Position numbers and translations under genes: made by a program. A stretch of 64,000 nt of DNA from Gonioctena quinquepunctata (taxonomy: Eukaryota > Arthropoda > Insecta > Coleoptera > Chrysomelidae), in contig JAFIRS010000151.1 in the NCBI GenBank assembly GCA_018342105.1, positions 124,001 through 188,000 on the forward strand, written 5' to 3'. Each line of letters begins with the position of its first letter. Positions within the stretch are counted from its first letter, which is position 1. This document shows positions 35,129 through 47,278 of this stretch, piece by piece. The notes under the pieces are model-generated. The model searched no databases. It was not told the DNA's origin and was given only the letters and a program-made list of their open reading frames with translations.

Positions 35129-35545
35129 TAACTATCTAATCAACTGATCTGATTTGCAGAATAAACCAGAATGACCCATTTTACAAAATCCAGACATATT
35201 TATATTAATTTTCATTTTTTGCGGCTTCCGACTGACGACTTTTGAGGCTTTCTCGAATAAAAAAGCAATAAAAACATTTCTCTATATATACTCTCTTTGT
35301 TTTTGATACTCACCGTTACCTCTAAGCCACCTGTGATACTCGGACTTTTTAAGCTAGCTGCTAGTCGCTATCGCTAATAGCAAAAGAGTACTGAAAGAGA
35401 ATCACGCATTAAACATGAATTGGAGCCGACGCGCGGCATTAGAAAGGAGAGGTCGTTAGTACGGTTTATTTAGCCGAATTGCCGCCCTTAGATTTTGCCG
35501 CCCGTGGCTTTTGCCTACATTCCCAACATAGTTGGCGCGCCCCTG

Positions 35546-35553
35546 TCAAAAAG
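35546..35553. repeat. Target-site duplication of the hAT element, right
   Basis: TCAAAAAG is identical to 29226-29233. Confidence 0.9.
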
Positions 35554-36382
35554 GAAACCTCACTTCCTGTCACTTGTGTGCGTGTGGCTTTGGTTCTGAA
35601 AATTATGTTTATCTTAGTATCATTCGTATTCGGGAATGTTTTTTCGGACCAAATTCAGTGAATTCAGGATACATTGGTTGGGCCAGCGGGCATATTTGGT
35701 ATTTATCTGGATGCACACTCTTCGGAGGATTTGGAACGCCACACCACGCCGACCTGTGTGTCGGACTCCTGGACAGTTTACATCAAACCTAACAGGTATG
35801 TGTGCTATAGCAGATGGCGTCGAAAATCGGTTTATTTTGTACTGTGTGTGAACGGGAACCATCCATTTCAACTACGAGACGCAGTTTGGTGGTAGTGTGC
35901 CAAGAGGAAAACCCCTATCGGCCAAGGTACGTTAATTTTATATCAACCATACGAACTGCTGTGTAATTGTACAATTTTTCTTTGTTTTCGAAAGCTAGTT
36001 TATTTCGCGGAGTCCCAAGGTCATTGAATTCCTATTTGCCCGTGTTGCCAGAGAACCATTTCACCTAGTAAAGTGGGTACCTTTTTAAAAAACAATTCAT
36101 GTACATATGATTCCACTTTGGAAGTCGAAGTTCATTATAAAATGATAGATTGGGATAACCATTATTATTTCAACCGATGATACGACCACTGGTCGATTTT
36201 ATTTGATTTTCAACTAGTGATACGATCACTAGAGTGAATTATAATGATTCTGAATACTCTTAGTGTTCAGGAGTTGAATATTTCATTATTTTTATGGTTA
36301 TTCTGATACAGGTGATTCCAGTCAATCAATTATAATCTGGGGTTGATATATTATGATAAATTTTCGTTTTCTAGAATCATAT
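35554..36382. other. Unrecognised DNA right of the hAT element
   Basis: The part at 35554-35930 is less AT-rich and has overlapping open frames on both strands (for example 35532-35792, 35636-35851, 35674-35895 and minus 35620-35871). None has a recognisable domain. AACAG|GTATGT near 35793 looks like a splice donor. It may be host sequence split by the hAT insertion. Confidence 0.3.
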
Positions 36383-37596
36383 ACTGAGCAAGGCATTTGA
36401 TTGTGTCAATCACAATCTCCTTATAAAAAAACTTGAATACTACGGAATCCGAGGAACATCTTTAAATTTCTTTCGATCTTACCTCTCTTCAAGGAAACAA
36501 GTGGTTTATGTGAATGGTACTCTATCAGATACAGAAATTATGTCTCATGGCATCCCTCAGGGATCTGTTCTGGGACCTACGTTATTTGTTATCTATATAA
36601 ATGACATTTTCGATTATCTGCTTCCCAAAACAATAATTTGCTTTGCAGATGATACGACGATGCTAAATGAAAGTTCTGATGTTGATATAATGTTAAAAAC
36701 CAACCAAGAACTTGAAGAAAAAGCAGAAAAATGGTTCTCACGAAACAAGTTGCAACTGAATAGGAATAAAACCCAGAATATTATTATTTCATCAAATAAC
36801 CGGTTAACAAGTAAAAACCATGTTAAACTGCTTGGCATAACTATCGACGATTCACTCAAATGGGAAAATCATATTGAAATGTTGTGTAAAAAATTGTCCA
36901 CCCAACTTTATCTACTTCGTAGGCTGAAGAAAGTTCTGAGCACCGAAACACTAATAAGCTCCTATCATTCACTATTCCACACTCACTTGACATATGGAGT
37001 ACTCCTTTGGGGTAGGTCTTCCCATGCTCTCAGAGCATTTCGTATGCAAAAAAAGGACTCAGGATTATAGCAGGAGTCCCATTCAATGAACATTGCCAAC
37101 CACTTTTTAAAAAATTTAAAATTATGCCATTGCCTTGTATTTACATCTACCACACACTGCTTCAGATTCACAAAAATAAAAGTGTATATTCTTTCCACTC
37201 AGACTACCACAATTACGAGACCAGAAATGCACAAAAACTAAGACAACCCCGGGTTAAGCTAGAAATGTCAGTGCGTAATTCACTGGATATCAAACTCTAC
37301 AATAATTTGCCTTCCCATCTAGCATCATTGAGCATGAATGTATTCAAGAGGAGGGTAAAAGAATATCTTTTAAAAAATTGTTTTTATAATTTACAAGATT
37401 ACATGAACTGTACATATTCAGAATGATTTCTAGCCTTTTATGTTTTAGATGTTTTAAATGTTACTTAGTGTTCTACTGTCACAATTGATATTACTATTTT
37501 TTTTTATATACACAACTTAGTACCCATCTTTTTCTGACTTGACATAAATGTAATTTACATAACATTTCAAATAAATCTATCTATCTATCTATCTAC
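36383..37596 (+). mobile_element. 5'-truncated non-LTR retrotransposon with (TCTA)n tail
   Basis: Reverse-transcriptase motifs in order: SKAFDCVNHNLLIKKL, HGIPQGSVLGPTLFVIYIND (the QGS motif), ICFADDTTML (FADD, the catalytic pair), NKLQLNRNKTQ, LLGITIDDSLKWENHI and THLTYGVLLWG. A one-base slip in an A run near 37052 breaks the frame; it resumes with GLRIIAGVPFNEHC and continues to 37426 (PSHLASLSMNVFKRRVKEYL). The tail after AAATAAA is (ATCT)n. The 5' end is cut inside the RT domain. Microsatellite tails occur in several LINE clades, so the clade is not assigned. Confidence 0.92.
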
Positions 37597-38509
37597 TATT
37601 GTGATTTCTATGGTGGATATAGGCCTTATTATTTCACGTTGATATAAGCCAATGGGGTTAAATAATTTGCTCTTTAATGAGAAGGAAATTCTAATTTGAT
37701 GTTTCCCTCCATAGGAGTTTTCCGGTTTTCCGTTTATCTAGTTTTCCGGTTCCTTGTTTGGCTTGGACCTTGTTTTGTGAACCTTTGAACTTGTTAGACT
37801 TTTTGAAATTTTGGGTTTAGTTTTCCACATACTTCTTGAGGGAAACCAATGGCCCTTGAGTACTTGGGAGTACAGGGTGGTCCAGATCATAGTCTACAGG
37901 GTGACCAATTCCGAATGGGGGTGAGATGCCATCTCTTCGTCTACAGGGTCATTCCACAAGGAAATGATCATTAGCATTTCAAGACGATGGACGGCGATGC
38001 CTCATTAGGATGAAACACATCTTGGAATTTGATCAAGCAAATTGCTGTTTTGAAATGTTGTTAATACTTGCTTGTTGTTTATGACCTGTTGTTAATACCT
38101 GCGTGTTGTTATGTTGTACCGAGATATTATCACCCATTCGCTATTGCTTATATGCTAGAAGGTACGACATTGATCGCGTAATAATGTTGTATTATACTTC
38201 AATTCCTGTTGTTTTCTGTTGTTCATGCTATACTCATCCACCTGCGATATGGTGTATATGCTATAAGCCACTCTATTTTGGGATTATTTTAGGATATTTG
38301 ATCCACGCATGTACAACGCCTGAGCTCACGCGAACGCTTCTAATAGATTTTGGTAAATAATTAATTGTTTTATGAACCTCTCAACTTCTGCAACAGCTCC
38401 GTGATTTGAAGTGCTATCGCCATTTGATATTTTGCCAATCTCCTAGTATAAAGGTATGAATATGATGAGCTTGGCTGGCGCTTATTTGATTTCGTATAGT
38501 TTCTACTGT
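37597..38509. other. Unrecognised DNA
   Basis: There are several copies of TACAGGGTGG / CTACAGGGTGACC / CTACAGGGTCATT near 37870-37950, which is a short local repetition. No gene was recognised. Confidence 0.35.
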
Positions 38510-38815
38510 TTTGACACTTTGATAACTTGATGTTTTGATATTTGATAGTTCGATACTTGATAGTTGGATACATCAAATATTTTAATATTTTGGTAATTGA
38601 TGTTCGATAGTTCGATACTTGATAATTTGATATTTTTGATACATCAATCATTTGATCTTTCTGATTCATCGATAATTCGATATTTTGATACTTGATACTT
38701 TGCTATTTTGGTACTTGATACTTTGCTATTTCGGTACTTGATACTTGCTACTTGCTATTTTAATACTTGATAATTCTTTATTTTGATACTCTGATAGTGG
38801 ATATTTTGATATTTA
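38510..38815. repeat. Irregular minisatellite of GATA/TTTGATA type
   Basis: About 300 bp is built from variants of TTTTGATACTTGATAGTTTG and TTTGCTATTTTGGTACTTGA. Periodicity is about 10-11 bp with no fixed higher-order unit. An antisense open frame across it (Ile/Lys/Tyr-rich) is a product of the repeat. Confidence 0.8.
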
Positions 38816-39065
38816 GATACATTTGTAACTTGCTTGTTATTCGATGCTCGAATGCTATTGTTGTGCTTGAAAACTTGAAGCATTTGATATATTGCCTAGA
38901 TTCAACTGTGCTATTTACAAGCTTTTATTTAGTTTCACCTGTCCCGATGTTTGTCATTAAATTTTGCAAGTTAAATTTGACCCCCTTCTAGTTGTTCGAT
39001 TAACGTGAAATTTGGCAGGTGTCCATAGTTCCCGTGACAATGCATTATGCATTTGTTAGAGAAAA

Positions 39066-39356
39066 AAAAATGGCGGCTCCAAGATGGCGGACGAGATTTG
39101 TGTTTATGGTCCGATTCGATTCAAAATCGGTATGTGGGGGTTTTCAGGGTCGTAGATTATGAATTTTCTGACAAAATTCATGAAATCAAAATGGCGGCTT
39201 CAAGATGTCCGACGATTTCTGTGATAATGGTCCGATTCTATTTAAAATTGGTATGTGGGGGTTTTCGGGGTCGGAGACTATAAATTCACAAATTCAAGAT
39301 GGCGAACAAGTTTTGTAATTATGGTCCGATTCGATTCAAAATTGGTATGTGGGGCT
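39066..39356. repeat. Tandem repeat, unit about 100-120 bp, 2.6 copies
   Basis: Each unit has AAGATGGCGGAC-like sequence, then TATGGTCCGATTCGATTCAA, then AATTGGTATGTGGGGGTTTT. A single inverted unit lies at about 50875-50960 next to the related palindrome. Confidence 0.85.
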
Positions 39357-39377
39357 ACTTACTAAAAAGCACAAAAT

Positions 39378-39634
39378 AAAATAATTATTAAAAAAAAACT
39401 TTTTAAAGACAAGCTTTTATTCAAATACCTAAAAAGTACAAAATAATTGCTTTGGATGTGTGACGTAGGTTACTCCGTGAGTTATAGATTAAAAGCTTTT
39501 AAAAAAATTTCAAGCTCTTGAATCTATAACTCACAGAATAACCTACGTCACACATCCAAAGCAATGATTTTGTACTTTTTAGGATATTTGAATGAAAGCT
39601 TGTTTTTAAAAAGGTTTTTTTTATCAATTATTTT
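39378..39634. mobile_element. Palindromic MITE, copy 1
   Basis: GACAAGCTTTTATTCAAATA and GACGTAGGTTACTC on the left pair with ATAACCTACGTCACACATCC and TATTTGAATGAAAGCTTGT on the right. The arms are about 120 bp. A second copy is at about 50645-50850, and part of the arm (GACAAGCTTTTATTTAAACA) occurs inside MITE copy B near 46275. Confidence 0.8.
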
Positions 39635-39639
39635 TCGTT

Positions 39640-40830
39640 GTTAATGTATAGTTACAAATACAGATGACAGAGTTAATTGATCTTTTGTCGTACTCCGTAT
39701 CTTTTTTGAGGTTCAAACCGTTGGTAAATTGAGGTTTGAACAGACTATTATTGAATATTTGGAGGGGAATTGATTTACCTGGCACCCATTTACAAGTGAT
39801 CACTTATCGAACCTCTCCATTGTCACTGTAGCTTAGCCGCAAATATCCTGAGACAAGTACAAGCCAGTGTATCGTTGTACGGTTTCACTCTAGGGAATAC
39901 TTATTGTCAAATTTGCTTAGTACTGCAGTAAACATGATTCGAAAGTTGTTTAGAAACGTTTTTCAATGGCCACTGTACAAGACGCATACCAAATTATCCT
40001 TGACACTCGACTGAGTTACTCTGAACATACCTAATAAAAGAGAGTATTAGATGGAACGGCTAAACTTATTAACCGAGTTTTAAAAAAAGTATTTTTGACA
40101 GTAGCACCCCCACACCCCCAAAATTGGGTACCACTGAAAATCATTTTTCACACATGAGGGGGTTGCTATTTCAACTTTTGAAGTAGAGGTTGATGGGGCG
40201 GAAAGGGTGAGAGTATCGACGGTCGCTCATATGCTATTTTAGTTGCACCTACCTTGCCTCGAAACGGGCTTCGTCATTTCTTGATATCTTTTTTCATTTT
40301 CGAGATATTTCCACTGTCAACTTTTAAATTTGACACACTGTATGTGTTCATTAGCTACGAATTGTCAACTTGTATAGGTTTGTTTTGGTTCAAAGCCAGG
40401 ACGATTCTGAATCGGTTCTAAAGAGTAGGAGAAACGTAGCGTGAAAGATTTTCTAGGATTGGCCCTACAGCGAACCAAAACAAGCCTTATGTCTCCTTCA
40501 TATTCGTACCAAACTTCAAGAAGCTTCCATGAGTGTAGGAATTCCAGGGATGGCACGATATCCTTTATGATTCATTATTTCCAACATATAAATGAGTAAT
40601 ATGACCGAAATTACAGCGAATCTGTATTGAAAGAAATCGACCACGAATAAATGTGAAACATGACACATTTCCATTTTTGTTCATGAGTATTTTTCTTATA
40701 TTTGCATCATAATAATGATCTCAAGAATTTAATACTTGAACCAACTAGACTCTGCCAAACCAGCGCCAAAGCCATCGGTTTAATTTTATGCACTGAATCT
40801 ATCCTTGTCAACAAAGTACTGGTGAGTGAT
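39640..40830. other. Unrecognised DNA
   Basis: No gene is recognised. The last part (from about 40740) may belong to the endonuclease-RT spacer of the following LINE, but it is too diverged to call. Confidence 0.35.
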
Positions 40831-40849
40831 GTCTCTGTCTGACTGGCGA

Positions 40850-43320
40850 CATCTCCTCTGAAACCAATCTACGTCCATTTCGCGATTTCAAAAAATTTAA
40901 TCCTGACTCTTTTACAACTGATCTGATTCACACTGATTGCTCCCCTATCTATCACCTTGAAAATATTGACTCTAAAGTAGAATGCTTCAATAATACACTC
41001 ATAGCCTTATTTGACTATCATGCACCTTTTAAAACTGTTAAAGTAACCAGGCCAGCAGCACCTGGATCACGGATATCAAATTGATGATGTCATTCCAAGA
41101 TAAAGCATTTATTAAAAATAAGCGTACCAAGCTAGAGCGTGATTGGAACTACTATAGAGATCTCAGGAACCTAACTAAACATGCAATAGTTCGCGAAAAA
41201 AGGGCGCATATCCAATTCAGAACGAGAAATTGTGGAAATGACAGTAAGTCACTATGGAGAGAACTCGACAAAATGAATATCCACTCTAAAAACAGAAACC
41301 TAACTATCCCAGCAAATTTGAAAAATGCTCAAGTTATAAATGTTTATTTTACCAGATCTTCACAGAGCGACTTACAACTAGACGCTGATACTATCAACCA
41401 CTACTCCAACAACAATCTGCCCGGTGCAGGACTATTTAGATTCACACCTATCAGTAAGTACCTTCTTTCTATCAAACCGCGAGCTATTGGTGCGGACTCT
41501 ATAAGTGTGAATATGCTACTTCATGCTTGTCCATCTGTCTTAGAGCATCTCTGTCACATTTTTAACTACTGTAGAGAAAAAATACCTATCCATCTATTTG
41601 GAAACATGCTGTTGTCCTCCCTTTACCAAAAATCAGTAATCCCACTGAACTCAAATTTCTTAGACCTATTAGTATTCTATGTGTTTTGTCCAAAGTCTTT
41701 GAGAAGATCATGAACAAATGAAAATCTACTTAGAAGATTATAATCTTCTACCTACGCACCAATCAGGGTTCAGGACTCATCACAGTTGTAACACAGCACT
41801 TTTGAAGGTGACAGACGACATTCTCAAATATTTAGACGATAAAACTTTGGTGTTACTTGTATTTCTAGACTAAACTAAAGCATTTAATAGAATTAAACAT
41901 GACCTATTACTAGCTACACTATATTGGTTTCAGTGATTCTTCTGTTATATTTTTCAAAAATTATCTATACTATCGTTTTCAAACAGTCAAACTCGATAAC
42001 GAACAGTCTGATTTCGTACACATCAAAAATGGGGTACTACAGGATCAATTTTAGGCCCGTTGCTCTTCATTTTGTACACTATTGATTTACACAGAACTTT
42101 AACATCATTCCAGTAGTCATTTTTATGCAGACGATGTTCAACTACATCTTCCCTCAACCGAAAGTAACTTAGCCCTCTCGGTTCAGCATATGAATGATGA
42201 TCTGACTGCTATAGTCGACATGTTGAGCAAACTGTGTCTTTCTATCAATTCTTCAAAATCAAATGCCATACTGTTTAGCAGAAACATAGACGTCCGAATT
42301 AGGTGTTTACCACATATCAACCTCCGAGTCAACAACGAACTCATTCCATTCATAGATACCGTTAAAAATCTAGGCTTATTTATGGACTATACTCTGAGGT
42401 ACACGAAACATGTGAATAGTGTCATCAGAAGAGCATTTTGAAATCTGAAACTTATCTACTCCAACAGATCCTTTCTAGACAAAAAAAGTAAAATCATCTT
42501 ATGCGAAGCCCCAGTCTTGTATCACTCAAATCACGCAGATGTTGTCTTCGGCCCAGCCTTACTCAAATCGGATATAAACAGACTCCAATTGGTACAAAAT
42601 TCATGTGTCCGTCTTATCTGTGGTTTAAGGAAACGAAATGATATATCAACCCCTTTGAGAGAGCTGGGTTGGCTAAGTGTTCAAAATCGGATCTTTCTGC
42701 ATCCATCTGTGCAGTATCATAAAATAATCCTCGAGAAGAAGCCACCATACTTATTTCAAAAAGTATCGTTCCGAACAGACGTCCACAACATTAATATCAG
42801 ATTCAAGTCCAAATTGACACCACCTTTGCATAAAACCTCTATCTATCAGTCTTCATTTTCCTACATGATATCACGGCTATACAATAAGGTACCAGATGAT
42901 CTGAAAAATACTTCCATTGGACTCTTCAAGAAAAAAATGAAAAAACTTCTGTTGATGGATGATATACATTTATAAGTATTCCCGATGTATATCTACACTT
43001 TTAAATAAAATAATTATCCACATACAGTCTATCCCCATTCTACGTGATCTGACATACTAACATATCATTACTTACATACTTATTTTTTGTGTCTTACAAT
43101 TATTATTATATAGGTATATTGCTGGATATTGTAATTCAGCTTTCTTTTTTCTTTTCTATACTCCATTAGCATATTAGAATTTAGGTTGAGTATAAGAGAG
43201 TACTTACCCATCTAACACATGGGTAAACGCTAACTCTGCCCTTTGATAGCAGTAGGAATCACATTTCATGTACGAATTATGTCTCACTTACTATCAATAA
43301 AAACGATTATTATTATTAAT
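40850..43320 (+). mobile_element. Decayed non-LTR retrotransposon (endonuclease-RT linker to tail)
   Basis: The remnant begins with a LINE inter-domain region (RPFRDFKKFNPDSFTTDL, FNNTLIALFDYHAPFKTV), then MMSFQDKAFIKNKRTKLERD. The RT domain follows: PRAIGADSISVNMLLHACPS, a decayed stretch 41700-42110 with many stops, and HFYADDVQLHL near 42120 (catalytic YADD). Then LSINSSKSNAILFSRN, DTVKNLGLFMDYTLRYTKHV, LQLVQNSCVRLICGLRK, YNKVPDDLKNTSIGLFKKKM and a stop at 42973. The tail after AATAAAA is (ATT)n to about 43320. It keeps more of its 5' side than the other LINEs here but is more degraded. Confidence 0.88.
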
Positions 43321-43343
43321 AAAAGGAAATATTGTTAACTTTT

Positions 43344-43664
43344 TGTTGTGGTTTAGTTGGGATTGGGATCAATATGGATTGAAGAAAAAACTGTTGTTTT
43401 CTTGCCGACGTTTCGAATTTATTTCCGAGTTAAAATCCTTAAAATTTAAAAACACATTCAGACGTGATAGATACACAGAAAACGAAACTCCAACGGGCAC
43501 AATGTTGCTTGTATACTGACAGGACGAGAATCTTGATTTTGATTTTAACTCGGAAATAACTACTTTTTGAGTCCTGAGAATTAATTAAATTAATTCAAAA
43601 CGTCGCTATGAAAACATTTTTTTCTTCAATCCATATTGATCCCAATCCCAACCAAACCACAACC
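43344..43664. mobile_element. Hairpin MITE with 45 bp inverted ends
   Basis: GTTGTGGTTTAGTTGGGATT and GGATCAATATGGATTGAAGA at the left are mirrored by TCTTCAATCCATATTGATCC and AATCCCAACCAAACCACAAC at the right. Inside, TTATTTCCGAGTTAAAATC also pairs with GATTTTAACTCGGAAATAA. TATTGTTAA occurs on both sides at a distance (43330, 43696), not flush with the ends, so the duplication is unresolved. Confidence 0.75.
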
Positions 43665-43696
43665 AAAACATTGATCTGGATCACTAACCATTAGCT

Positions 43697-44034
43697 ATTG
43701 TTAATTTTATTTATTTGCAATGCAAGAGGAACAATATCGCTGTAGTCGCAGAAAAAGTATTGTTTACAAGGAGCATATAATGTTCATTTCTCAATCGTAT
43801 GAAATGTGGCACGCGCCTTAGCTTCATACCGCAATTTTCATATTACGTAAAAACCATTTCATTCCATGTCCGTTGTACAATATAACATTATTTAATTTCT
43901 ATTCGGCTTCCGTAACGTCAACATTCAGAGTTCTGTGAGGTAATAAATCAACCCAACAACACTTAAAAAACAGTTTCTCCATACAAAAAGACTTTTAGGC
44001 TATATTTTATAGCGTTATTGATACGCAAAAGTGG
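43697..44034. other. AT-rich DNA, nothing recognised
   Basis: There is no gene or repeat with clear ends. Confidence 0.4.
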
Positions 44035-45689
44035 TACCGGGTTATTCACTATAAATTACCCACCCCTTATCATCTACAGAAAAAAAGTGTAAAAGTTGTG
44101 TGGTTATGACTGAATTTTGTTAAAATCTATCAAAAATACAGTAGCGTGCAGATTTCAGGGAAACATTTTTTTATGGGATACCCTGTATATAATTAATTTT
44201 TGGGATTATCTTTTTTTCCTGATTTCAGAAATATACCATATGTTACCCCTATCTTATTCCGTTTTTGAGTTATTAATCTTCCAATTACTTAGTTAGACTA
44301 GTTGCTGATGTAATTACCTATCCTATGAATGTTAACATTTTTAAAGTAAGCTATGAGAATGACAACTAAATTATGTTCGTTTGGTGACATTTCTTTAATG
44401 GAATAATCAGAATGGTTTACAGTGAGGAAGAAAAAGTTCAAATATATACTTGTTATATACAAAACAACAAAAATAAACGTGCAGCAAAAAGTGCATATAG
44501 GGTATTGTATCCAAATTGTCCACCACCGCCAGAAAATACATTCAAAAATATTTACCGAAAGGTGAATCATACCTTTAGTTTATGTAGAAAAAAAGCGTGT
44601 AGTTCAAGAAAACCAGGAAGGACAGCTAGATATACTGCTTCAGTTCAGGTAAGCCTATCCATATTAATTCGCGAATAAACTTTTTTGAAACATTGAAAAT
44701 TCTGAATGTAGTTTGAAGAATGTAGCCGATCAAGTAGGTGAAAGTTTTTCCAAAATCCAACGTTCTTTGAAAAAGAACAACTACAAACCATATAAAATTT
44801 TACCAGTACAAGTTTCAACAGAGACTCATAAGAGGAAAAGGATGGCATTTCGCCAACAGATGATTCAAAATTTGAATGGAGATTCCGATTATTTAACTAA
44901 AATATTATGGACAATGAGTCATCCTTTTCTACGGCCGGAGTTTTCAATAGGAAAAATCGAAGGTCGTGGGAAGAAAAAACAACAGAAAAATATTGGTAAA
45001 ATAAATGAGGAAAACAGGAAGAAAAACTGTAAGGGTTTGGTGCGGAGTTTTTAGAAATAAAATTGTTGGCCCTATATTTTATGATTATACAGGTTGTTTC
45101 AAAAGTATCAAGAATTCAGGGGCGTATTTTCCAGGTCAAAATCAGACTTTTTTCCCATAAACATGTGCCCGCAAAAGCTTCGTTACCGATCTTCAGAGCG
45201 TTAAAATTTCAAGATTTTTTATTTTTTCTTCATAGCTCTTTCAGTTTTTGCGATATTAAGATCAAATTTAAAACATAGGTTACGTTTCAGGATTCACATC
45301 GTTCAGAATGCCGAGTGATTGTGAGAATCTACAGGGAGAGATTTTTTCAGGGTTCAAGCCCATTTTCGCCACATAAACTTTTTTATCCGCTGGTGGATAC
45401 TAACATATGGATTGAATTATTTGTTTTGTTTATGATTTTTTCTGTCTCTTGTAATTTTTACGCATCTGCTACCGTTATCGAGAAAAAAAGTAAAATCATT
45501 TTTTGTAATTCGATAGAGTTGATTAAATTTTGCAACGAAAAAAAAATGAGTGGACTTTGACTGCAATTTTCATTTTGACGTTTGGGTTTGTTTTGAAGCA
45601 TGAGACATTATTTGAAATTTGGTGGATTTCTCATCGTGTATTTGTTTAACATTAAAATTGAACATGAACCATATTCATTTGAACATCTG

Positions 45690-47278
45690 GCTGACATCCA
45701 TTTTGTTTATGGTCTGGCTAATGGTAACGGACTTGAAGCTCAGAGGGTTGTACGCTCTAAGATTTCCCAATCGCCGGCATCCCAACTATTCAACTTTAAT
45801 AAATTCCCATCAGCACCTTCGGGAATATGGCAGATTTCAGACTACAAGGCACGATGCTGGCAGACCGCGACAAGCACGCAATCCAGTAAGAGATGAAGAT
45901 ATTTCAAATGTTATCAACGGAAATCCTGGTATGGGTACTCGACAAATACCACGGGATTTGGATGTTCCATATTCAACTGTCAGGAGGGTTTCACACGAAA
46001 ACATGCTATATCCATATCATATCCAGCGCGCCCAAGGTTTGCTACCGCGAGATTTTCCACGGCGCTTGCAGTTCTCCCGATGGATACTGCGCAACTGTAT
46101 TAGGGAACCTGCATTTTATCTGGTATAGTTTTCCCAATATCAATTGCAGAAGCATAAAAAAGTCTTGCGGCGAAATCGTGTGAGCAGCAGTGGCGGAGAT
46201 AACTAATTTTATTTAGATATTTTAAGATTTTAAAAATACTTCATAAATAATGAAAAATGAAAAAAAATTAAAGACAAGCTTTTATTTAAACAAATACATT
46301 AAGAAAGAAAAATAATTTCTTTCATTGTTTGATGTAGGTTATTCGTATTTCGATCGGCACACACCAAGACCATAGACGCTACTGGTTTTTAATCTTTCAT
46401 AGCTATTAAAACACAAATATAACGCGTGATTTATGACCTCCTATCGTAGAGACACATCTGCCAGCATTATATCCGACTTGATTGGTCCAGACGAATCGCT
46501 TGTACAACTGACAGCCCTCACTCGAGTCCACGTTGACTATCGGCTCTTTTGATCTACCGTTTGCCGACGGAAAATGTTTACGAGTAGTACAGATTATTTT
46601 TCGTTCCGTTTCTTCGCATATACGCTCGTGTTAGCGAAGTGAGTTTTCATTTGCTCCCTATAGAAACAGCTTCTGCAATTGATATTGGATGGACTATATC
46701 CTTTTTACCGACGAAGCTCACTTCACACGCGACGGAGTAGTGAATTACCACAATGTTCATATTTGGGCACTAGAAAATCCACACATGATCAGAAAATCTC
46801 GACACCAGTAACAGTTCAGCGTAAACATATGGGCAATAATAGAAGGAGATACTTTAATTGGACCTTCCATTTTACCGCGAATTTTAAATGGTGCCACATA
46901 TTTAAACTTCCTACAGAACGAATTGCCTGCATTAGTGGAGGACGTGCCATAACAAGTTTGTCAACAAATGTGGTTTATGCATCTCTCATTTTCGAGCCAT
47001 CGTCCGCAATTATTCAGATACAGTGTTTCCCAATCGGTGGATTGGCAGAGCAGGTCCAATTACTCGGCTCCCACGCTCTCCAGATTGCAACCCGCTGGAC
47101 TTATTTTTATGGTGCAGAACTGGTGCCTTCCATCGAAGTTCTTATTAAACGAATCATGGATGCCTTCCACACCGTAAGAAACACTCCCGGAATTTTAGAA
47201 CGCGTACGGCAGTGTATGAGAAGAAGAGTGGAAGGTTGTATAGCAGAAGGAGGAGGGCATTTCCAGCACCTTTTATAA
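45690..47278 (+). pseudogene. Transposase of the middle element, split by a MITE
   Basis: The N-terminus reads ADIHFVYGLANGNGLEAQR, then FPNRRHPNYSTLIN and HLREYGRFQTTRHDAGRPRQ, a DUF4817 helix-turn-helix domain spread over two frames. EDISNVINGNPGMGTRQIPR and LDVPYSTVRRVSHENMLYPY follow, up to REPAFYL at 46123. After the MITE the frame resumes ILFTDEAHFTRDGVVNYHN (first Asp), NVHIWALENPH and INIWAII-like sequence. Near 46979 the expected HDGAPAHF motif has become HLSHFRAIV in the surviving reading, so the second Asp is deleted. SPDCNPLDLFLW supplies the third. One base is missing in a T run just before the MITE. Confidence 0.88.
46126..46696 (+). mobile_element. MITE, copy B, innermost level of the nest
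   Basis: The ends TAGTTTTCCCAATATC and GATATTGGATGGACTA are inverted and flanked by TA (46124-46125, 46697-46698). The interior is the reverse complement of copy A at 34638-35128 with an extra 80 bp or so, including GACAAGCTTTTATTTAAACA. It separates REPAFYL from ILFTDEAHF in the middle transposase. Confidence 0.9.

Larger units (their letters stand above)
29234..35545 (-). mobile_element. hAT transposon (ZMYM/DUF4371-like), 6.3 kb, with nested insertions
   Basis: The ends CAGGGGCGCGCCAA and TTGGCGCGCCCCTG are inverted. Directly outside both is the same 8-mer TCAAAAAG, the 8 bp duplication expected for hAT. The interior carries a broken minus-strand transposase (29736-34164), a mariner-like element (32057-33980) and a MITE (34638-35128). 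Without these two the element would be about 3.9 kb. GCCGCC-type subterminal motifs occur near both ends. Confidence 0.93.

Noticed and set aside
38370..38669. Minus-strand Lys/Tyr/Ile-rich open frame
   Set aside because: It is a translation of the GATA-type minisatellite.
45063..45560. Small proteins at the left end of the middle element
   Set aside because: They lie in its terminal inverted repeat, whose mirror copy at 47415-47803 does not preserve them as coding sequence.
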